Part shown: positions 1 through 7,098 of the stretch, one piece after another | How the letters are laid out: every line of letters begins with the position of its first letter | Position numbering within the stretch: position 1 is the first letter of the stretch | Assembly: GCA_000961805.1 (NCBI GenBank) | Contig: LADV01000234.1 | Location: 1-15,003, forward strand | From: Peptococcaceae bacterium BRH_c23 | GTDB taxonomy: Bacteria; Bacillota_B; Desulfitobacteriia; Desulfitobacteriales; Desulfitobacteriaceae | Direction of reading: 5' to 3' | Length of the DNA: 15,003 bases | Notes under the pieces: model-generated | Told to the model about the DNA's origin: nothing | The model's input: the letters and a program-made list of their open reading frames with translations, nothing else | The model's database searches: none | Program-made: the position numbers and the translations under genes

Positions 1-966
1 TTCAAAACCTTAATTGGTGCTGGCCGCAACCCGAACGTTGCAGCTGTCGTCATCATCGGAATCGAACCAAACTGGGCTAAGCTAATTGCTGATGGAATTG
101 CTGAGACGGGTAAACCTGTAGCGTATTTCGGTATCGAAGGGTATGGCGATCTGAAAACGATCGAAAGAGCTTCCCGCAAAGCTCATGAGTTTGTCCAATA
201 TGCTACTTCCTTAGAAAAAGTAGAGTGTGAGCTCAAAGATCTGGTCGTCAGCTTCAAATGCGGTGAGTCTGATACGACTACTGGCTTGGCTAGTAACCCA
301 ACAGCGGGAGTTGTTGGAGACCGCTTAGTTGAAATGGGTGGCACTGTAATCTTTGGTGAAACTCCGGAAACAACGGGCGCTGAGCACATTCTTGCCAAAC
401 ACTTCGCAACTCCTGAACTCGGAGCGAAATTTCTTAAGATTCATAAAGACTATATGGATCTCATCGAGTCCAAGGGTGCTGATCTTTTGGGAACTCAGCC
501 GACTCAAGGTAATATTGCTGGTGGTTTAACGACTATCGAGGAAAAAGCACTTGGCAATATCACAAAAGCAGGAAAGACCCCGATCATCGGAGTGCTTGCT
601 CCCTGTGAAGAGCCGACCGTACCAGGACGCTACTTCATGGATACTTCCTCAGCGGCAGCTGAGTGTGTTACGAGTATGATGGCTGCTGGCGCAACTTTAC
701 ACATCTTTATCACAGGACAAGGTAATATCGTTGGGAATCCCATCGAGCCCGTGGTCAAGATGTCCGCTAATCCGAATACTTGCATCAATATGTCTGAGCA
801 TATCGATGTGAACATTAGTGGAGTACTGTCCCGTGAAATAAACATGGAACAAGCAGCTGATAAAGTGATGGAGTGTATCGTGAAAACTGCACGCGGTCGC
901 TTGACGGATGCAGAAGCCTTGAACCATAAAGAATTTGTTCTGACACGACTCTATCCAAGCGCGTAA
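1..966 (+). CDS. suyB: (2R)-sulfolactate sulfo-lyase large subunit (SuyB, UxaA family), 5'-truncated by window edge
   Basis: Frame 1 is open from the first base to the TAA at 964-966, giving 321 residues; the true start lies upstream (SuyB is usually about 390 residues). SuyB with small subunit SuyA cleaves (R)-3-sulfolactate to pyruvate and sulfite in the cytoplasm. Seen: the UxaA/altronate-dehydratase fold signatures KCGESDTTTGLASNPT (residues 88-103 of the fragment), GETPETTGAEH, QGNIAGGLTTIEEKALGN, and the C-terminal block MDTSSAAAE...TGQGNIVGNPI, ending EFVLTRLYPSA. From memory of the family, the SSAAAE and GQGNxxGNPI forms resemble SuyB, whereas altronate dehydratases carry a GND-type sequence there. 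suyA is expected just upstream, outside the window. A strong terminator follows. The neighbours (TTT transporter, ComC-like dehydrogenase) match known sulfolactate clusters. The alternative is another UxaA-family hydroxyacid dehydratase. Confidence 0.75.
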   Translation, partial: FKTLIGAGRNPNVAAVVIIGIEPNWAKLIADGIAETGKPVAYFGIEGYGDLKTIERASRKAHEFVQYATSLEKVECELKDLVVSFKCGESDTTTGLASNPTAGVVGDRLVEMGGTVIFGETPETTGAEHILAKHFATPELGAKFLKIHKDYMDLIESKGADLLGTQPTQGNIAGGLTTIEEKALGNITKAGKTPIIGVLAPCEEPTVPGRYFMDTSSAAAECVTSMMAAGATLHIFITGQGNIVGNPIEPVVKMSANPNTCINMSEHIDVNISGVLSREINMEQAADKVMECIVKTARGRLTDAEALNHKEFVLTRLYPSA

Positions 967-1032
967 TTAATACTTTCCTAAAATGAGGGTTATTCTATGA
1001 GGTGAGGATTAAATGTACGCTGTTTGAGTCCT

Positions 1033-1075
1033 GGGGTTTAAGATTTAATTGAGTGACTATTAAATCTTAAACCCC
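1033..1075 (+). terminator. Rho-independent terminator after suyB
   Basis: A perfect 17-bp inverted repeat: GGGGTTTAAGATTTAAT, a 9-base loop, ATTAAATCTTAAACCCC, then TTTCT. It lies 67 bases after the suyB stop and separates it from the larA-like gene, so the two are probably separate transcripts or only partly read through. Confidence 0.8.
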
Positions 1076-1146
1076 TTTCTAATCTCTGTCATGTACTAAA
1101 AAAAACAATCAATAGTAATGATCGCCTTTTTTGGAAGGGGAAAAGT

Positions 1147-2409
1147 ATGGAAATTGAGGTTCCTTATGGACGAGAAAAACAGTCTTGTAATGTACCCGAA
1201 TCAGTACAATGCATGTATGGAAAACTACGTCAGGTTGTACCAGAGCTAGACCCATCATCGCAGATCCGTTTAGCTATAGAAAATTTAATCGGAGATATTA
1301 ATCAAGATAAACTGCTCAAGGCTCATAAAATTGCTATCGCTGTAAGTGATCTTACACGTCCGGTGCCAAGCCGATTGATTTTAGAAGAACTTTTTGCGTG
1401 GTTAAATCAATTGGGAATAACTGAAGACCGGATAATTATTCTTGTAGGTGGAGGATTACATCGCCCAGCTACACCTGAGGATTTAAAGTATATTTTAGGA
1501 GAAGAATTATTAGGACGGATTAAAAATATTGTTGCCCATGATGCGGATAATGAGGAAATGTTAACATTTTTAGGGACTTCTGCACAGGGAACTCCAGTAC
1601 ATGTCAATAAATATTTTAACCAAGCCGATTACCGTATTGTAACTGGAATGATTGATGCTCATCAGTTTATGGGCTTTACAGCAGGAGTTAAAGGAGCTGT
1701 TATTGGTTTAGGAGGCCGTCCTACAATCACCGGTAATCACGCTCGGTTATTTAGCCCTGGGGCAGAATTAGGTCGTTTAGAAGATAATCCGGCTCGTCTG
1801 GACTTAGAAGATATCGGGACAATAGTTGGCGTTGATATGGTTGTCAATGTTATTCTTAATGATAAGAAACAGGTGGTGAATGCAGTTGCCGGACATCCGG
1901 TTGAGGCTCATCGTCAAGGAGCGGAATATGCCAAAGGGATTTTCGGAGTGCCTATGAATCCAGCCGATGTAGTGATTGCCTCACCGGGAGGGTTTCCAAA
2001 AGACTTAAATCTTTACCAAGCGCAGAAGGCACTAACTCCTGCCTCTCAGATCGTTAAAGAAGGCGGAACCATTATTCTAGTTGCACAGTGTATCGAAGGG
2101 TCAGGGGAAGAAAGCTTTGAACAGGAAATGGCGTTGCATAAAACCCCTCGTGAAGTGGTGGAATCAATTTCATCCAAAGAGTTTGTGATAGGGCCTCATA
2201 AAGCTTACCTTTGGGCACGAACATTAGTAAAAGCTAGAACAATTATTGTTTCCGATCAGATTTCTCCTACACTTGCTAAAACTTTGATGGTAGAAGTTGC
2301 TTCTTCATTGCAAGAAGCATTAGATATGGCTCTGCCTAATTATACTTCTCCGGAGGTAGCCGTCTTGCCATATGCATCTTCAATGATACCTATTATTAAT
2401 AATATTTGA
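1147..2409 (+). CDS. LarA-family nickel-pincer-dependent 2-hydroxyacid racemase/epimerase
   Basis: The protein has 420 residues, the usual LarA length. LarA enzymes racemise 2-hydroxyacids by hydride transfer to a covalently bound nickel pincer nucleotide. Relative to Lactobacillus LarA the key residues are present at nearly the same numbers: SDLTRPVPS at 67-75 (Arg71), GLHRP with His105, DAHQF with His172, GVKG with Lys182, NHARLF with His198, and NLYQAQK at 288-294 (Tyr290, Gln291, Lys294). All catalytic and nickel-ligand positions therefore look intact. The start is ATG 1147 with GGAAGGGG at 1133-1140. No larB, larC or larE for cofactor synthesis is in the window. The family has many substrates (lactate, malate, phenyllactate, gluconate-type acids). 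Its place between suyB and a TTT transporter makes sulfolactate the obvious candidate, which is inference only; I therefore give no gene symbol. Confidence 0.85.
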   Translation: MEIEVPYGREKQSCNVPESVQCMYGKLRQVVPELDPSSQIRLAIENLIGDINQDKLLKAHKIAIAVSDLTRPVPSRLILEELFAWLNQLGITEDRIIILVGGGLHRPATPEDLKYILGEELLGRIKNIVAHDADNEEMLTFLGTSAQGTPVHVNKYFNQADYRIVTGMIDAHQFMGFTAGVKGAVIGLGGRPTITGNHARLFSPGAELGRLEDNPARLDLEDIGTIVGVDMVVNVILNDKKQVVNAVAGHPVEAHRQGAEYAKGIFGVPMNPADVVIASPGGFPKDLNLYQAQKALTPASQIVKEGGTIILVAQCIEGSGEESFEQEMALHKTPREVVESISSKEFVIGPHKAYLWARTLVKARTIIVSDQISPTLAKTLMVEVASSLQEALDMALPNYTSPEVAVLPYASSMIPIINNI

Positions 2410-2447
2410 ATGCAAGACCTTAAACGAGGGATCCAGGAGGAACGTAA

Positions 2448-2492
2448 ATGTTAACCTTATATCTATCTTACATAGAGGTGTTTATCTACTGA
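2448..2492 (+). other. Possible 14-codon leader ORF upstream of tctC
   Basis: ATG at 2448 follows an ideal AGGAGG (2435-2440, 7-base spacing) and reads MLTLYLSYIEVFIY before TGA at 2490-2492. It lies between the larA-like gene and tctC. Such a strong ribosome binding site in front of a very short frame could mark a translated leader peptide, or the relic of a lost gene. No terminator/antiterminator pair was seen after it. Confidence 0.3.
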
Positions 2493-2550
2493 AGGTAGGT
2501 ATAAAACAATAGGATTAGAAAAAATTATAAAAAAAGGGGAGTTAGAAGTG

Positions 2551-3534
2551 ATGAAGAAAAACAAGATTTTGGTTTCGATTGTAGGCATGGTCTTAGTTTT
2601 AGCCCTTATTTTAACAGGATGTGGTCAAAAATCGACAGTTGTTAAAGAAAAGTACCCTACTAAGCCACTAAATATGGTCATTGCCTTTAGTGCCGGCGGT
2701 TCCAGTGATATCCAAGCGCGCCTTATGCAAAAGTACTGGAATAAATATGTTCCTGAACAACCATGGGTATTTAACTACAAGGCTGGTGCCGGCGGAGCAA
2801 TCGGTTTTGGTGCCATCGCTCAGGCTGAACCCGACGGTTATACTCTCGGTGGTTTAAATGTACCCCACATGATTCTTCAACCTATGGCACAAGGGGCCCA
2901 ATTTAGTATTGATGATTTCGCGTATATTTCTCAGGTAGTGACTGATCCTCAAGTTTTAGCGGTTGAGAAAAGTAGTCAGTTTAAAACCTGGAAAGAAGCC
3001 ATTGATTTTGCCAAAGCCAATCCTAACAAGCTTAAAGTAGGTATTGTCGGTACGTTTACCGGTCATCATATGATGCTGCTTGACCTTAAAGACAAAACAG
3101 GTATTGAAGTTACCCAGGTTGTTTACAAAGGTGCAGCCGATCAAAACGCAGCGCTTCTTGGTAAAGAAATCGATCTTATGATCGGTAACGTCAATGATGT
3201 CATGCGCAGTATGGAAAATATGAGTATATTAGGAATCGCATCTGAAAAGCGTAATGATTTCTTACCCGACGTTCCAACTCTCAAAGAAACTGGACTTGAT
3301 CTAGTATCCGATATTCGACGTGGATTTGCAGTACCAAAAGGTACGGATCCTGAAAAAGTGAAATTCCTCCGCGACTCCTTTAAGAAAATTCAAGAGGATC
3401 CAGAATATCTTGCAGACATGAAAAAAGCCGGACAGCCTACTGACAATATGTCAGGGGAAGAGTTTGATAAGTATGTTCATGAACAACAAGAGTACAATAA
3501 AAACCTCTTAACCAAGTTTAATTTGCTCAAGTAA
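2551..3534 (+). CDS. tctC: TTT transporter substrate-binding lipoprotein (TctC/Bug family)
   Basis: Extracytoplasmic solute receptor of a tripartite tricarboxylate transporter, 327 residues from ATG 2551. A GTG at 2548 would add one Met; AAAAGGGGAG at 2532-2541 serves either start. The N-terminus is a lipoprotein signal: Lys-rich start, hydrophobic core, lipobox LTGC with Cys24, so it is anchored to the outer face of the membrane as expected in a Gram-positive cell. The mature part shows Bug-family features: YPTKPLNMVIAFSAGGSSD (substrate loop), AGAGGAIGFGAIAQAEPDGYT with the conserved PDGYT, a VVYKGAADQNAALLGKEIDLM block, and RRGFAVPKGT. It is followed by tctA and tctB, completing the transporter. 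The ligand is not visible from sequence; a sulfonated or plain 2-hydroxyacid is likely from context (compare SlcH in sulfolactate clusters). Confidence 0.9.
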   Translation: MKKNKILVSIVGMVLVLALILTGCGQKSTVVKEKYPTKPLNMVIAFSAGGSSDIQARLMQKYWNKYVPEQPWVFNYKAGAGGAIGFGAIAQAEPDGYTLGGLNVPHMILQPMAQGAQFSIDDFAYISQVVTDPQVLAVEKSSQFKTWKEAIDFAKANPNKLKVGIVGTFTGHHMMLLDLKDKTGIEVTQVVYKGAADQNAALLGKEIDLMIGNVNDVMRSMENMSILGIASEKRNDFLPDVPTLKETGLDLVSDIRRGFAVPKGTDPEKVKFLRDSFKKIQEDPEYLADMKKAGQPTDNMSGEEFDKYVHEQQEYNKNLLTKFNLLK

Positions 3535-3564
3535 TAGAACTATCAGTTTAGCAAATTGACAGGG

Positions 3565-3594
3565 GGACGGGGCAGACTGGTCACCTGCCCCTCC
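3565..3594 (+). repeat. Intercistronic REP-like hairpin between tctC and tctA
   Basis: GGGGCAG (3569-3575), a 9-base loop and CTGCCCC (3585-3591) form a perfect 7-bp GC stem, extended by GGA (3565-3567) with TCC (3592-3594) around one bulged C. There is no T-run, so it is more likely an mRNA stabiliser or partial attenuator that keeps binding protein mRNA in excess of permease mRNA. The left arm carries GGGGACGGGG (3563-3572), which recurs exactly at 13401-13410. Confidence 0.55.
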
Positions 3595-3618
3595 TATTTG
3601 TAAAGGGAGGCTGGAAAT

Positions 3619-5130
3619 ATGCTCGAACACATTATACAAGGGTTTGTAAACAGTTTTATACCCTTTAATTTCTTACTCATAATCGCCGGTCTTACTGGAG
3701 GTATCATCATTGGTGCGCTCCCCGGTCTTACGGCCACCATGGGAGTAGCTTTGATGGTTCCGATTACCTTTGCCATGAATCCAATTAGTGGCTTGGTTAT
3801 GCTCGGGGCAATCTATTCCGGAGCAATCTATGGGGGTTCTAATTCTGCGATTTTAATTAACACTCCGGGTACCCCTTCTTCAGTGGCAACTACTTTTGAC
3901 GGTTGGCCAATGACTCAAAAAGGGGACGCTGAAGGTGCTTTAAATGCTTCCTTATTAGCTTCTGCTTTCGGTGGAGTGATAGGGACTTTGTTTCTTTTGT
4001 TCCTAGCTGCTCCAATGGCACAATTGGCACTCAAATTCGGAGCACCGGAATTTTTCTGGCTCTGTATCTTCGGACTTAGTACGATTGCCGCCATGTCTCA
4101 GGGTAACGTAGTGAAAGGATTAATATCTGGTGCTTTGGGTATGACCATTAGTACCATTGGCCTTGACCCCCTTGAAGGGTTACCTCGTTTTACGTTTGGT
4201 TCGTATTCTTTAGTTCAGGGTATTGAAGTGATCCCAGCCATGATTGGTCTTTTCTCCTTTTCTCAGGTTATTATCCTAGTTGGGAGCAAAAAAAAATTTA
4301 TTGCAGCATATAAAGGCAAAAAAGGTGCAACTCTGCGTACGGCAAAGATACTATGGAAGAAGACAAAGGCTAATTTATTGCGTTCCTCCGTCATTGGTTC
4401 ATTTGTAGGCATTTTGCCGGGTGCTGGTGGAGAGATTGCATCCATTATCTCTTATAATGAAGCAAAACGTTGGGATGATAATAAGTGCAATTTCGGAAAA
4501 GGCGCTATTGAAGGGGTTGTTGCCAGCGAATCAGCCAACAATGCGACCATCGGCGGCAGCTTGATTCCGATGTTAACCTTAGGTATTCCTGGTAGTGCTG
4601 TTGCAGCGGTTATTATGGGTGCCTTGTTAGCTCACGGTATTCAACCTGGCTTTAAGATCTTTATAAATAACGCTGATCTTGCCTATACCTTTATTGTTTC
4701 TTTAATTGTAGTTAACATCGCTATGGTTTTCGTGGGATCAGTCCTTATCAAAGGGACGGCTAAGGTGCTTAATGTACCAACTTCCTATATAGGCGTGGCT
4801 ATAGTTGCCCTCTCTATTATTGGTTCCTATGCTATTAGAAACAGTATGGTTGATGTTATGGTTATGATTTTCTTTGGTCTCGTTGGATACTTTGGTGGGA
4901 GAATCGGCTTTGACACTGGCGCTATGGCTCTGGGAATTATTCTGGGACCCATCGTGGAAGATAATCTAAGTCGATCTATATCGCTTGCGGGTGCTGAAGG
5001 CTCTGTTTTTAAAGTTTTCTTTACCCACCCGATCTCTCTATTATTAATAATTTTGACTCTTGTTTCAGTGCTGACCCCAATGTTCTTGTCCAAGTACCGT
5101 TGTAAAAAGGAGGCGGGAGCAAATGACTAA
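3619..5130 (+). CDS. tctA: TTT transporter large permease subunit TctA
   Basis: Integral membrane protein of 503 residues, the standard TctA length, with about 11-12 hydrophobic segments. It carries the duplicated family motif: GALPGLTAT at about 32-40 and GILPGAGGEIAS at about 263-274, plus INTPGTPSSVATTFDGWPM and MLTLGIPGSAVAAVIMGALLAHGIQPG, all typical of TctA. Start ATG 3619 has AAAGGGAGG at 3602-3610. It forms the main ion-coupled channel with TctB and receives substrate from TctC. Its stop overlaps the tctB start by 8 bases, showing translational coupling. By comparison with characterised sulfolactate clusters this would be the SlcG/SlcF-type permease; the sequence alone does not define the substrate. 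Confidence 0.95.
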   Translation: MLEHIIQGFVNSFIPFNFLLIIAGLTGGIIIGALPGLTATMGVALMVPITFAMNPISGLVMLGAIYSGAIYGGSNSAILINTPGTPSSVATTFDGWPMTQKGDAEGALNASLLASAFGGVIGTLFLLFLAAPMAQLALKFGAPEFFWLCIFGLSTIAAMSQGNVVKGLISGALGMTISTIGLDPLEGLPRFTFGSYSLVQGIEVIPAMIGLFSFSQVIILVGSKKKFIAAYKGKKGATLRTAKILWKKTKANLLRSSVIGSFVGILPGAGGEIASIISYNEAKRWDDNKCNFGKGAIEGVVASESANNATIGGSLIPMLTLGIPGSAVAAVIMGALLAHGIQPGFKIFINNADLAYTFIVSLIVVNIAMVFVGSVLIKGTAKVLNVPTSYIGVAIVALSIIGSYAIRNSMVDVMVMIFFGLVGYFGGRIGFDTGAMALGIILGPIVEDNLSRSISLAGAEGSVFKVFFTHPISLLLIILTLVSVLTPMFLSKYRCKKEAGAND

Positions 5131-5578
5131 GCGTAAAGCTGATTTACTTGCTGGATTGGTTAGTATTTTAGTAGCCATCGTCTTTATGGTTCAAGGGTTC
5201 GAACTGAGTGAACGCAGTAATGCCTTGCCCTTTGTCCTTGAGGTTTTTCTGTTCGTAAGTGGACTTTATCTGCTGATAAGGGGCATCAGAACAAATGCCG
5301 CTGAAAAGGGTGAAGAAGGGGAATCAGAACTCGACTGGGTAAAGTCAACGGTCATTGTCTTAGCTACATTTGTGTATGTAGCCTGCGTCATCTATATCGG
5401 GTTCTATGTCTCCACTTTTGTTTATTTAATTTTAGGGTCCTGGTATCTGAACGAAAGAGGGTTTACACTTCCTGCTTTGATAGTCTCGGCAATTTTTAGT
5501 ATTGGAGTTTCTGCTGTGTTATATTTAACATTTACAGTTTTCCTGCTCGTGCCGACTCCAGCTGGTTTGCTGTTTTAA
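5123..5578 (+). CDS. tctB: TTT transporter small permease subunit TctB
   Basis: Small membrane protein of 151 residues with four predicted transmembrane helices (about 8-25, 36-53, 75-95 and 105-145, the last as a pair) and a Glu-rich cytoplasmic loop at about 60-72 (AAEKGEEGESE). This is the TctB/DUF1468 layout. Start ATG 5123 lies inside the end of tctA (8-base overlap) with AAAAAGGAGG at 5104-5113. It completes the TctCAB transporter and is followed at once by an intrinsic terminator, so the tctC-tctA-tctB unit ends here. Sequence conservation in this subunit is weak across the family, so the call rests on length, topology and position. Confidence 0.88.
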   Translation: MTKRKADLLAGLVSILVAIVFMVQGFELSERSNALPFVLEVFLFVSGLYLLIRGIRTNAAEKGEEGESELDWVKSTVIVLATFVYVACVIYIGFYVSTFVYLILGSWYLNERGFTLPALIVSAIFSIGVSAVLYLTFTVFLLVPTPAGLLF

Positions 5579-5622
5579 CTAATAGCCTAATATTTACTTC
5601 TTTTAGGTTTAGTGTTTGGGTG

Positions 5623-5659
5623 CAGGTGCAGGATGAATATTCTGCACCTGGCGTTTTTT
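5623..5659 (+). terminator. Rho-independent terminator after tctB
   Basis: CAGGTGCAGGAT (5623-5634), loop GAAT, ATTCTGCACCTG (5639-5650): a 12-bp stem with one G·U pair, then GCG and six T residues (5654-5659). It closes the transporter operon. Confidence 0.9.
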
Positions 5660-5690
5660 GACTTTCCATACATAAGGTAAAATCTGAACT

Positions 5691-5719
5691 TTGACTTCGT
5701 TCTTATTACAACATGTAAT
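5691..5719 (+). promoter_or_regulatory. Sigma-A-type promoter for the Ldh_2 gene
   Basis: TTGACT (5691-5696), a 17-base spacer and TGTAAT (5714-5719) each match the vegetative consensus at 5 of 6 positions with ideal spacing. It lies after the tctB terminator and before the dehydrogenase, implying separate transcription with a leader of roughly 220 bases. Confidence 0.65.
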
Positions 5720-5722
5720 AAG
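5702..5722. promoter_or_regulatory. Operator-like palindrome over the -10 box
   Basis: CTTATTACA-ACA-TGTAATAAG is a perfect 9-bp inverted repeat with a 3-base centre whose right arm contains the -10 hexamer. Such placement is typical of a repressor operator. No cognate regulator gene is in the window, so the binding protein is unknown. Confidence 0.6.
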
Positions 5723-5741
5723 AAAAGAAGAGACGGAGATC

Positions 5742-5858
5742 ATGAGTTCGATTTGCACAAATCACAATAAATATGTTCGGATTCCTTCTTTCGCTAAACT
5801 ATCAAATATTTCAAAGTTCGGATTGAATGTTGACTGTTTAAATTTCGCGGGTTGTTGA
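5742..5858 (+). other. Possible small ORF (38 aa) in the leader of the Ldh_2 gene
   Basis: ATG 5742 follows a weak GACGGAG site and reads to TGA at 5856-5858. The peptide starts MSSICTNHNKYVRIPSF and ends in NFAGC; I recognise no family. It sits just downstream of the predicted transcription start, so it could be a leader peptide, a small protein or chance. The remaining bases to 5930 show no RNA element I can name. Confidence 0.2.
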
Positions 5859-5945
5859 TTTTAAATTAGTAATGAATTGAACCTTAAACCCTTAATTATG
5901 AAACAATAGTAAAAACATATAACCACTAAGAAGGGGTGGACAATA

Positions 5946-6986
5946 ATGAAGCAACATTATTCTTCGCATACGCTCGAAAACTTTTGCAAAGCCCTTTTGA
6001 TGGCTGTCGAGGTCCCAGAGGATGAGGCACTAATCGTTTCCTCGATCCTTGTGGATACTAGCTTAGATGGGGTTGATACCCATGGAGTTAGTCGTTTACC
6101 CATATATCTATCTCGCATTTTGAATGGAAGAATTAATCCCAAGCCGTCAATTCGAAAAAACTTGTATGATGCAGTAGCAAGTGTCGATGGGGATAACGGT
6201 CTGGGACAACTAGTGGCCTATCGTTCCATGGCCTTAGCGATTGAGCTTGCCAAGGAGTATGGTCTTGGTTTCGTTACGGTTAAGAACAGTAATCATTTTG
6301 GAGCAGCGTCAACCTATTGCAAAATGGCCACGCAAGAGCGAATGATCGGGCAAGCATATACGAATTCGCCCTGTGGAATTCCACCCTGGGGAGGGAAAAG
6401 TCCTTATTTCGGAACGAATCCGATTTCTTACGGATTTCCAAACGGAGATCAATCGATTGTGATTGATATGTCTTCCTCAACCGTTGCCCGTGGAAATATT
6501 ATTTTGGCGGCAAAGGAAGGACGTTCGATTCCTGAGGGATGGGCCATCAATAAGGATGGAAATCCGACGACGGATGCCAAAGCAGCACTGCAAGGAGCAG
6601 TTTTGCCTGTCGGTGGAGCGAAAGGATATGCACTGGCTTTGGCGGTCGAGGTCATGTCAGGGATTATTAGTGGCTCCGCTTACGGAACGCACGTAGGATG
6701 GCTTTACGACGATTATCTTGAACCAGTCAATATAGGGCATAGCTTTTTCGCCTTAAATATCTCACGACTCATGCCCTTTGAGGATTATGCCCAAAGAATG
6801 ACCGATATGATCGGGGAAATTAAAGATGTTCCGAGAGCGGACGGAGTCGATGTCATTCGAATTCCTGGTGAACGACGGCAATCAATAGCTGAGGAACGAA
6901 AAAAGAATGGAATTCCTATAAATGAAGGGCTACTTCAAGAACTCAACGAGCTCGCAGCGAAGTTTGACCTTTCAATTCTTGAATAG
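5946..6986 (+). CDS. Ldh_2 family NAD(P)-dependent 2-hydroxyacid dehydrogenase (ComC-like, candidate (R)-sulfolactate dehydrogenase)
   Basis: 346 residues, matching the malate/L-sulfolactate/ureidoglycolate dehydrogenase family (about 340-350). Motifs in order: DGVDTHGVSRLPIY at 41-54 with catalytic-region His46 and Arg50, SNHFGAA at 115-121 with His117, GTNPISYGFP at 156-165, DMSSSTVARGNI at 174-185, PEGWAINKDG at 196-205, PVGGAKGYALAL at 221-232 with Lys226, and GHSFFAL at 264-270. The family interconverts 2-hydroxyacids and 2-oxoacids. ComC of methanogens and of sulfolactate-degrading bacteria belongs here and reduces sulfopyruvate to (R)-sulfolactate, the SuyAB substrate. Next to suyB this role is the best guess, either for isomer interconversion or for entry of sulfopyruvate from cysteate. 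Start ATG 5946 with AAGGGGTGG at 5931-5939; own promoter at 5691. Malate or lactate dehydrogenase activity remains possible. Confidence 0.88.
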   Translation: MKQHYSSHTLENFCKALLMAVEVPEDEALIVSSILVDTSLDGVDTHGVSRLPIYLSRILNGRINPKPSIRKNLYDAVASVDGDNGLGQLVAYRSMALAIELAKEYGLGFVTVKNSNHFGAASTYCKMATQERMIGQAYTNSPCGIPPWGGKSPYFGTNPISYGFPNGDQSIVIDMSSSTVARGNIILAAKEGRSIPEGWAINKDGNPTTDAKAALQGAVLPVGGAKGYALALAVEVMSGIISGSAYGTHVGWLYDDYLEPVNIGHSFFALNISRLMPFEDYAQRMTDMIGEIKDVPRADGVDVIRIPGERRQSIAEERKKNGIPINEGLLQELNELAAKFDLSILE

Positions 6987-7001
6987 CTAGAAGATGGGGA
7001 T

Positions 7002-7035
7002 ATGTGGCTAATAACATAGAAATTCCACATTATTT
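7002..7035 (+). terminator. Weak terminator-like hairpin after the Ldh_2 gene
   Basis: ATGTGG (7002-7007) pairs with CCACAT (7025-7030) across a 17-base loop and is followed by TATTTCT. The stem is short and the T-run poor, but it is placed 15 bases past the stop. Confidence 0.35.
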
Positions 7036-7037
7036 CT

Positions 7038-7062
7038 AAAAAAGCGCCCCTTGGATCGAGCG
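7038..7062 (-). terminator. Terminator of the TDT gene (minus strand)
   Basis: Read on the minus strand: CGCTC, an 8-base loop, GGGCG, C, then TTTTTT (plus-strand A-run 7038-7043). The 5-bp stem includes one G·U pair. It lies 37 bases beyond the TDT stop codon. Confidence 0.5.
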
Positions 7063-7098
7063 ATACTTGGAAGTGAAATAGTATTTCAAAGTGTTTTG

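Noticed and set aside
286..966. Start of the first gene at TTG 286
   Set aside because: The same frame is open and clearly homologous from base 1 (GRNPNVAAVVIIGIEP and the KCGESD motif precede 286), so the gene enters from outside the window.
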